Origin: Balneolaceae bacterium UBA2956
Lineage (GTDB): Bacteria; Bacteroidota; Rhodothermia; Balneolales; Balneolaceae
DNA length: 12,120 nt
Assembly (NCBI GenBank): GCA_002348545.1
Contig: DEBM01000019.1
Span: forward strand, 5,487 to 17,606
Reading direction: 5' to 3'
Shown here: positions 6,318 to 12,120 of the stretch, one piece after another
Position numbering within the stretch: position 1 is the first letter of the stretch
How the letters are laid out: every line of letters starts with the position of its first letter
Translations under genes and position numbers: made by a program
Notes under the pieces: generated by a model
Databases searched by the model: none
The model's input: only the letters and a program-made list of their open reading frames with translations
What the model was told of the DNA's origin: nothing

Positions 6318-8984
6318 ATGAGCGCTAAAAAGCAAACGCCTTTGATGAGGCAATACAATCAGGTTAAAGAACAACATCCTGAAACCATCTTATTGTTTCG
6401 GGTTGGGGATTTCTATGAAACCTTTGGATTAGATGCGGAATTGGTGAGCAAAGAACTTGGAATTACTTTAACTAAACGTAATAATGGGGGAGATCAGACA
6501 CCTTTGGCAGGTTTCCCGTTTCATGCACTTGACTCTTACTTACCTAAATTAGTCAACAAAGGTCACAAGGTGGCTATTTGTGAACAGACTGAAGATCCTG
6601 AAAGTGCTAAGAAAGCAGGTCGGAAAATTGTCGACCGGGAGGTTACAGAAATTACCACGCCAGGGCTGAGTTTATCAGAAAAAGTATTAAGCTATAATCG
6701 TAATAATTACATTTTTTCTATTTACAAAGAAGGGATAAAACTAGGTGCTGCTTTTGCTGATATATCTACAGGGGAATTTGGAGTCTTAGAGTGTGGACAT
6801 GATGAAGTGGACGTTATTTTATCCATGTTTGAACCTTCTGAGATCGTGATTTCAGCTTCCCAAAAAAAATGGGCTAATGAACATTTTTCATTCTCAAATA
6901 TCAGTTTGACAGAATCTTGGATGTACGAAGGTGAGTATGCAAGAGATCAGCTTCTAGCTCATTTCAATACTCATTCCCTAAAAGGTTTTGGGGTTGAATC
7001 GATGCACCTTGCTCAACGGGCTGCAGGTGTTCTGTTACAATACATAAAAGATAACCAAAAGCGAGTTATGGGCCATATCCGAAAGATGTATCGTTATGAG
7101 CAAAGTGACTACATGAGTTTGGATCCCTCAACTAAAAGAAACCTAGAGCTTAGTGCATCTATTCACGAAGGAAAACTAGAAGGATCGTTAATTTCAATTT
7201 TGGATCAAACAATTACCCCCATGGGTGGGCGACTACTTAGGCGCTGGTTAACTCACCCATTAAAAAAGTTAGATTCTATTCAAGAGCGCCTTAAACGCGT
7301 AGAAATTCTTTTTGAACAGCGTACAGTGCGTAAAGACATACGTGAATCCCTAAAAAAATTAGGAGATCTCGAAAGACTTATTTCCAGAATTTGTGTCGGA
7401 CGTTGTACTGCCAGAGACATTCGGCAGTTGGCTTTTTCTCTTCAGGTAATACCCGATTTATCGGCACATACTGCAGAGTTAGAATCTGATATTTTATATC
7501 AAGAACTTCAAAGCTTACCTAATACTTTGGAGTGGGTAAATTACATTGAAGAGCATATTATCGATGAACCACCGGCAACGATTCGAGATGGTGGGATCAT
7601 TCGAACAGGTTGGAATTCCGAGTTAGATGAACTTCGCGATATTGCACAAAATGGCAAGAAATATATTGCGAAAATAAAAGATACCCTCACTCAAGAAGCG
7701 GGAATTTCTTCATTAAAAATTGGATATAATAAGATATTTGGATATTACATCGAAATCACCAATGCACATAAAGACAAAGTCCCAGATTATTTTATTCGTA
7801 AACAAACTTTAGTAAATGCCGAGCGATATATAACCCCTGAGCTAAAAGAGATAGAGGAAAAAATTCTTTCAGCAGAGGATAAAAGTAAGGCTTTAGAAGC
7901 CGATTTATTTGAACAAGTACGAGAGTATATAGCACAATTTTCGGATGAAATTCAATGCATTGCTACCACCATATCAACCTTGGATGTGTATCAGTCACTA
8001 GCTCAAATTGCCTTTACAAATGGATATTCAAAGCCAGAATTAGATCAAGGTAGTACGCTCGAGATCATTAAAGGTCGGCATCCTGTAGTGGAAAAAACTC
8101 TACCAGTGGGTGAACCCTTTATTCCCAACGATATTCATTTAGATCAGAAAGATGAACAAATTATGATCATTACTGGACCAAATATGGCAGGTAAAAGTAT
8201 AATTCTACGCCAAACCGGTCTCATAGTACTATTAGCACAAATTGGAAGCTACGTACCAGCCGAATATGCACGCATTGGTTTGGTTGATAAGATTTTCACT
8301 AGGGTTGGTGCCTCGGACAATTTAGCGGCTGGTGAAAGTACCTTTTTGGTTGAGATGAACGAGGCGGCAAACATACTCAACAACGCCACAGAACACTCCC
8401 TCATATTGCTCGATGAAGTGGGAAGAGGAACTAGTACCTTTGATGGGCTAAGTATTGCTTGGGCCTTGGCCGAATATCTTCACAATCATATTCCTGTTGC
8501 AGCAAAGACCTTGTTTGCCACCCACTATCATGAGTTAAATGCTCTTGAATCTATGTATGAACGTATCGTTAATTACAATGTCCAAGTGCGTGAATATGAA
8601 GGGAAAGTGGTGTTTTTGCGAAAGCTAGTTCGTGGCGGAGCTGATCATAGTTATGGAATTCAAGTAGCCAACATGGCTGGGCTTCCCATGGAATTAATTC
8701 AAAGGGCACAGGTTATTTTAGAAGAACTTGAGGGGCAGCGTTTGGAAATTCAAGATAATGGGGAAGGTACTGCTAAAACAAAGGGGATGAAAGATACTGG
8801 GAAGTATCTATCTAATAAGATTCCGTCTATGGCAGAGAGGGATCAAATGAGTTTGTTCGCTTATGCTATAGATCCGGTTCTCGAAGAATTGGGTAACAAA
8901 CTACAGGCCATTGATCCAAATGCATTGAGTCCAATGCAGGCATTATTACTTATTGATGAATGGAAAAAACTACTAGATCGATAA
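6318..8984 (+). CDS. mutS: DNA mismatch repair protein MutS
   Basis: 888 residues, close to the usual MutS length. It recognises mismatched and looped-out bases and, as an ATP-driven sliding clamp, recruits MutL. The mismatch-reading Phe-x-Glu is in GDFYETF (Phe32, Glu34). The connector and lever domains follow (about 125-575). The ATPase domain has Walker A GPNMAGKS (620-627, Lys626), Walker B LILLDE (Asp699, Glu700), the signature GRGTSTFDG and the FATHYHEL switch. Near the C-terminus QMSLF (843-847) is a beta-clamp binding motif, followed by a short helical tail ending in LLLIDEWKKLLDR. All key residues are present, which marks this as MutS1 and not MutS2 (no Smr domain). The ATG at 6318 begins directly before the conserved TPLMRQY and has no Shine-Dalgarno. 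No mutL is nearby. The gap to the GntR gene is 42 bases without a visible terminator. Confidence 0.98.
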   Translation: MSAKKQTPLMRQYNQVKEQHPETILLFRVGDFYETFGLDAELVSKELGITLTKRNNGGDQTPLAGFPFHALDSYLPKLVNKGHKVAICEQTEDPESAKKAGRKIVDREVTEITTPGLSLSEKVLSYNRNNYIFSIYKEGIKLGAAFADISTGEFGVLECGHDEVDVILSMFEPSEIVISASQKKWANEHFSFSNISLTESWMYEGEYARDQLLAHFNTHSLKGFGVESMHLAQRAAGVLLQYIKDNQKRVMGHIRKMYRYEQSDYMSLDPSTKRNLELSASIHEGKLEGSLISILDQTITPMGGRLLRRWLTHPLKKLDSIQERLKRVEILFEQRTVRKDIRESLKKLGDLERLISRICVGRCTARDIRQLAFSLQVIPDLSAHTAELESDILYQELQSLPNTLEWVNYIEEHIIDEPPATIRDGGIIRTGWNSELDELRDIAQNGKKYIAKIKDTLTQEAGISSLKIGYNKIFGYYIEITNAHKDKVPDYFIRKQTLVNAERYITPELKEIEEKILSAEDKSKALEADLFEQVREYIAQFSDEIQCIATTISTLDVYQSLAQIAFTNGYSKPELDQGSTLEIIKGRHPVVEKTLPVGEPFIPNDIHLDQKDEQIMIITGPNMAGKSIILRQTGLIVLLAQIGSYVPAEYARIGLVDKIFTRVGASDNLAAGESTFLVEMNEAANILNNATEHSLILLDEVGRGTSTFDGLSIAWALAEYLHNHIPVAAKTLFATHYHELNALESMYERIVNYNVQVREYEGKVVFLRKLVRGGADHSYGIQVANMAGLPMELIQRAQVILEELEGQRLEIQDNGEGTAKTKGMKDTGKYLSNKIPSMAERDQMSLFAYAIDPVLEELGNKLQAIDPNALSPMQALLLIDEWKKLLDR

Positions 8985-9026
8985 ATTCTGTATACCTATT
9001 TATGGAATATGCTTTGTTAAAAAAAC

Positions 9027-9920
9027 ATGAAAAATTCAGCTAAATACATAGCCGATCGTATAAGGTTGATGATTGCTACCAAACAATTTCAAGTTGGGGA
9101 GGCTTTACCATCTACACGCGAATTAGGGCGTCAGTTAGAAGCTAGTTTCCATACGGTTCGCAAAGCCTATCATTCTTTAGCAGAAGAAGGATTACTGAAA
9201 AGTGAGAAAGGAAAGGGCTTCATTATAATGCGACAGAGAACACTCTTGGATAAACAGCAGCGATTAGAAGTTGGGGGCGCCAAGATACAGTCGCTGGTTG
9301 AGGAGTTGGTTGGTTATGGTTTAGACGATTCTGAGATTGAGCTGCTATTTCAGGAGCAATTGAATTATATGGATTGGCCTGACCGGATCCAAACTTGCAC
9401 TTGCGTAGGCGAAAATGCTGAAATGGCCTCAATGTTATCCACGGCAATTCGCACACAGGTGGGTGTAAAAAGTGAACATTTACTAGTAAGTGAGTATGAA
9501 AAGGCGGCTACTTATGACGCAATTTTTATTCCTATACGCTTTATGAGCCAATTTCGCTCATTGCAGGAACACACGTTAGTAATTCCAATTATTTACCATT
9601 ATGACCCTGAACTTATCTTATCGGTAACCGAACGTGCAAGTCTACAAACTATTGGTCTTGTGACAGCGCAGGAAGACAGTATCCCCAAAATCATAAATGA
9701 GCTTAAACCTACATTAGCATTTGATGGTTCATTTGTTGCTGGCAGCATATATGGAAAATCTCTTCCTTTATTTGTGCGGGATACTGATTTAATTTTATAC
9801 ACTCCAGAGAGTGCACGCTTGGTAGAACAAAAAATTCCTGAGAAAAGCCGCTTAAAATTAGCCTATAGATTAAGTGATCGAAGTGCTGAGATGATTCGAA
9901 ATGAACTCTGGGAGCAATAA
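9027..9920 (+). CDS. GntR-family (YtrA/FadR-type wHTH) transcriptional regulator with unclassified C-terminal domain
   Basis: 297 residues. The first about 70 form a GntR winged helix: IADRIRLMIATKQFQVGEAL (8-27), PSTRELGRQL (28-37), FHTVRKAYHSLAEEGLL (41-57), then the wing KGKGFIIM. The remaining about 225 residues are not a FCD, UTRA or aminotransferase-like effector domain as far as I can tell. They show alternating hydrophobic strands and helices (e.g. DAIFIPI, HTLVIPIIYHY, DLILYTP), which suggests an alpha/beta ligand-sensing fold of the periplasmic-binding-protein sort (inference). The ligand is unknown. It lies 42 bases behind mutS and only 5 bases ahead of the helicase gene, so it probably shares a transcript with the helicase and may regulate that unit. 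ATG at 9027 has no Shine-Dalgarno. Confidence 0.85.
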   Translation: MKNSAKYIADRIRLMIATKQFQVGEALPSTRELGRQLEASFHTVRKAYHSLAEEGLLKSEKGKGFIIMRQRTLLDKQQRLEVGGAKIQSLVEELVGYGLDDSEIELLFQEQLNYMDWPDRIQTCTCVGENAEMASMLSTAIRTQVGVKSEHLLVSEYEKAATYDAIFIPIRFMSQFRSLQEHTLVIPIIYHYDPELILSVTERASLQTIGLVTAQEDSIPKIINELKPTLAFDGSFVAGSIYGKSLPLFVRDTDLILYTPESARLVEQKIPEKSRLKLAYRLSDRSAEMIRNELWEQ

Positions 9921-9925
9921 TAAAT

Positions 9926-11947
9926 ATGCCCACAGCGCATAAAGATTTAAGTACAGTAATACAACAAGCTTTGGAAGCTATCGATAGTGAGTTAGAAGCA
10001 GTTCGTTTACTGCCATCTAGAGAGTGGCTATACAATGGTCAAAAAAAAACAGATCGAGGGCAGTATGTATATGGCTTTGAGACTAACCAAATAGGCTTGC
10101 GTTTTGCTGATCAGGTTAAAGCAAGTTTTCAAAATCAAAACAAGAGTACATCTGAAGAGCGAGATAAAGAAGATTGGAAAGCTGTAGAAATTTTAGAGTT
10201 TAAAGATGGGGTCATTTGGATAGAATTCGATAGTGATTTTGGTTCAGAAATTGATCGGGTAGAAGTTGAATGGGAAAATGATTTTGTTTGGATTAAACTT
10301 CAAGAGCAATTGGAGTTACTACAAGAGCAGCAGACAAGTAGTAAGAAGCAAAAAATAAATCTTGCTTTGTTAGAACAAATGCTGGATTTGGATAAAGGAC
10401 AACTTCGCAATGAACAAGCAATACAAACAGCTGACTTAGGGCGTTTTAATTCTTCACAGAGGCAGGCGATTCAATTGGCTATGAGTGAACAGGTACTATT
10501 CATTTGGGGCCCTCCTGGCACTGGTAAAACGGCTAGTATTGGAAGAGTGGCGGCAGAATACTTAAGGCAGGGTAAAAAGGTACTTATGGTTTCGAACACC
10601 AACAGGGCAGTGGATGTAAGTTTGTTAAGTGTGCTTCAGTCCATTGAGGAAATTGGCTTACATCAGCATCCAACATCCGTCTCAAGATTTGGAGAACCTT
10701 GGCTAGATGACGAGCGCTTAATCAAGCATTCTTTTGAAGCTCAAGTGGAAAAAGAGTTGGAAGAGCGTAAACTTAGAGCTGAACAGTGGAATACATTGTT
10801 GCACCGATATGAGAAGGCGGAAGAGACGGTTCATCAATTGATGGATAATGATGAACCTGTGTCAAATATGTTAGAGCTGGAGTGCCAAGAACTAGCTAAG
10901 CGGGTTAATGAACTTGGAGGGCTCGCTTTCTTACAACAAGAGGTAGAGCGACTCTCATTGGTGAATGAGCGACACGAACTAAAAAAAAGAAACTTGGTAG
11001 CAACTACACTAGCCAAAGTATGCACTTCTGAGTTATTTTATGGTTTAAAGTTTGATGCTGTTATCGTGGATGAAGCATCCATGGCGAATCTGGCATTTTT
11101 ACTAGTCATGGCATCGAAGGCAAAATCCAATGTGGTCATTACTGGGGATCCGATGCAATTACCACCCATAGCGATTACTGAGGATACACAGGCCCGTATC
11201 TTTCTCGAACAAGATATATTCACTTGGGTAGCAGATGCCAAAGACAGCTCTCAACTTTTTGAATGGCATGATCAATATCCAAATAATACTGCTTTTTTTG
11301 ATACACAATATCGGCTACAATCAGATTTAGCTGGTGTGATTTCAAAAGTATTTTACGAAGGTCGCCTTAAAAGTGAACAGCTTGATCAACAGCCAAAAAG
11401 TACGGGTGAAATGGACGCCTGGTATCGAGCATCTGTAGCATTAATAAACACAGCTAAGTATAGACCCGAGCTCATACAAGACAAAAGCGAGCGAGGGTTT
11501 AGTCCGTCTAATGAGGTTCATCAACGTGTTATGATGGAATCAGTTGAACGACTATTAAAAAAATATGATGCCTCCCAAATTGGTTTAATAGTACCTTTTC
11601 GATACTCTGTTTATCAGTATCGTAAAGCGCTACGGGAAAGTATTCTACCAGGTGCAATGGATATAGAAGTGGGGACTATCCATACCTTTCAAGGACGCGA
11701 GAAAGAAGCCATTATATTAGATACTATAATGACGGCAGAGATTCAATATGGCAGGAGGCGTAATTATAGCGTAAGGCCATTTGACGAAACGAAGAATGGG
11801 ATGGCTGTTCCCCGTTTGTTAAATGTGGCTTGCACACGTAGTAAGCAGTTATTAATAGTCATTGCGGATATGAATCATATGAATAAAGTTTATAGAAATA
11901 AATATATGGCTCGAATTCTAGATGCACTTGCAGATATATCTCTGTAA
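9926..11947 (+). CDS. SF1B helicase of the UPF1/IGHMBP2 type
   Basis: 673 residues with a full set of SF1 helicase motifs: Q motif SSQRQAI (176-182), Walker A GPPGTGKT (195-202), Ia VLMVSNTNRAVD (219-230), II VDEAS (381-385), III GDPMQLPP (407-414), IV TQYRLQSDL (460-468), V VGTIHTFQGREKE (582-593) and VI NVACTRSK (633-640). This predicts an ATP-dependent 5'-3' RNA or DNA translocase. Residues 45-130 look like a small beta barrel in the place of the 1B/OB element, and 265-355 form a charged coiled-coil insertion between Ia and II, like the stalk of UPF1-type enzymes. There is no fused nuclease domain, unlike several defence helicases. The start ATG at 9926 is 5 bases after the GntR stop, with GGAG 11 bases before it, so the two are likely one operon. 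The biological substrate is unknown. Confidence 0.9.
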   Translation: MPTAHKDLSTVIQQALEAIDSELEAVRLLPSREWLYNGQKKTDRGQYVYGFETNQIGLRFADQVKASFQNQNKSTSEERDKEDWKAVEILEFKDGVIWIEFDSDFGSEIDRVEVEWENDFVWIKLQEQLELLQEQQTSSKKQKINLALLEQMLDLDKGQLRNEQAIQTADLGRFNSSQRQAIQLAMSEQVLFIWGPPGTGKTASIGRVAAEYLRQGKKVLMVSNTNRAVDVSLLSVLQSIEEIGLHQHPTSVSRFGEPWLDDERLIKHSFEAQVEKELEERKLRAEQWNTLLHRYEKAEETVHQLMDNDEPVSNMLELECQELAKRVNELGGLAFLQQEVERLSLVNERHELKKRNLVATTLAKVCTSELFYGLKFDAVIVDEASMANLAFLLVMASKAKSNVVITGDPMQLPPIAITEDTQARIFLEQDIFTWVADAKDSSQLFEWHDQYPNNTAFFDTQYRLQSDLAGVISKVFYEGRLKSEQLDQQPKSTGEMDAWYRASVALINTAKYRPELIQDKSERGFSPSNEVHQRVMMESVERLLKKYDASQIGLIVPFRYSVYQYRKALRESILPGAMDIEVGTIHTFQGREKEAIILDTIMTAEIQYGRRRNYSVRPFDETKNGMAVPRLLNVACTRSKQLLIVIADMNHMNKVYRNKYMARILDALADISL

Positions 11948-11955
11948 AAAATGAT

Positions 11956-11985
11956 TTGCTCTAGAGGTGTGGATGGTATTATATT
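11956..11985 (+). promoter_or_regulatory. Possible promoter of tRNA-Gly
   Basis: TTGCTC (11956-11961) and TATATT (11980-11985, 5/6 match to TATAAT) are 18 bases apart, which puts the transcript start about 18 bases before the tRNA. The -35 match is only 3/6. The position between the helicase stop and the tRNA supports it. Confidence 0.4.
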
Positions 11986-12009
11986 ATTCCTCTGTTTTGA
12001 TCGAAAATT

Positions 12010-12082
12010 GCGAGAATAGCTCAGTTGGTAGAGCACAACCTTGCCAAGGTTGGGGGCGCGCGTTCGAATCGCGTCACTCGCT
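12010..12082 (+). tRNA. tRNA-Gly (anticodon GCC)
   Basis: A 73-base cloverleaf. The D stem is GCTC/GAGC (12019-12022/12031-12034), the anticodon stem CAACC/GGTTG (12036-12040/12048-12052) with loop TTGCCAA and anticodon GCC at 12043-12045, variable loop GGGGC, T stem GCGCG/CGCGT with loop TTCGAAT (12063-12069), and discriminator T at 12082. It reads glycine codons GGC and GGU. The acceptor stem 12010-12016 / 12075-12081 pairs at only the outer five positions: A12015-A12076 and A12016-C12075 do not pair. CCA is not encoded (TCATTT follows). The other stems and the conserved loop bases are intact, so I call it a tRNA gene, perhaps a slightly degraded copy. Another tRNA or an EF-Tu gene could follow beyond the window. 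Confidence 0.9.
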
Positions 12083-12120
12083 CATTTATTTGTCCAATTA
12101 AAAAAACTATCAATAATTCT

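Noticed and set aside
9709..10035. Minus-strand open frame of 108 codons across the GntR-helicase junction
   Set aside because: It lies antisense to two strong genes, has a low-complexity unremarkable product and no plausible start context.
9027..11947. A phage-defence island built on the SF1 helicase
   Set aside because: There is no nuclease, methyltransferase, reverse transcriptase or mobile-element neighbour, and the flanks are mutS and a tRNA gene. The evidence is insufficient.
11963..11997. AGAGG/CCTCT stem followed by GTTTTG after the helicase gene, as its terminator
   Set aside because: Only 5 bp with a 21-base loop, and it spans the likely tRNA promoter.
12010..12082. tRNA gene as an integration (att) site
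   Set aside because: No integrase gene and no repeat of the tRNA 3' end is present in the window.

Overview
The window looks like a chromosomal segment from an AT-rich bacterium of the FCB group. Balneolota (Balneola/Gracilimonas-like) or a relative is my best guess. It rests on the low GC, the near absence of Shine-Dalgarno sequences before most starts, the GPNMAGKS form of the MutS Walker A motif, and a DUF6580 protein. This is inference from general appearance, not a phylogenetic result. I see no phage, insertion sequence, CRISPR array or integration site. The window is mostly housekeeping and membrane or envelope genes.

Left part (1-6134). The 3' end of a plus-strand DUF2256 zinc-ribbon gene runs into the window and overlaps, tail to tail, the end of a minus-strand short-chain dehydrogenase (SDR). 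All other genes up to 6134 are on the minus strand. Read in the direction of transcription they are: a YihY/BrkB-type membrane protein; a secreted YceI lipocalin-like protein; then a tight run of five genes. These are a DUF6580 membrane protein, a DUF4956 membrane protein, a HlyD-type periplasmic adaptor, a TolC-type outer-membrane protein and the SDR. Gaps within the run are 23, 9, 1 and 21 bases, so it is probably one operon. The DUF4956-adaptor-TolC core is the most unusual thing here. It has the periplasmic and outer-membrane parts of a tripartite exporter, but a small DUF4956 protein stands where an ABC, RND or MFS pump is expected.

Right part (6318-12120). Divergent from yihY are mutS (mismatch repair), a GntR-type regulator with an unclassified C-terminal domain, and a UPF1/IGHMBP2-like SF1 helicase only 5 bases behind the regulator. 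A tRNA-Gly(GCC) follows. Its acceptor stem has two unpaired positions at the inner end.

Intergenic regions are all under 200 bases. The most structured is the 148-base stretch upstream of yceI, which carries three related TAAAGTGAAC-type motifs, one of them a near-perfect 14-base palindrome.
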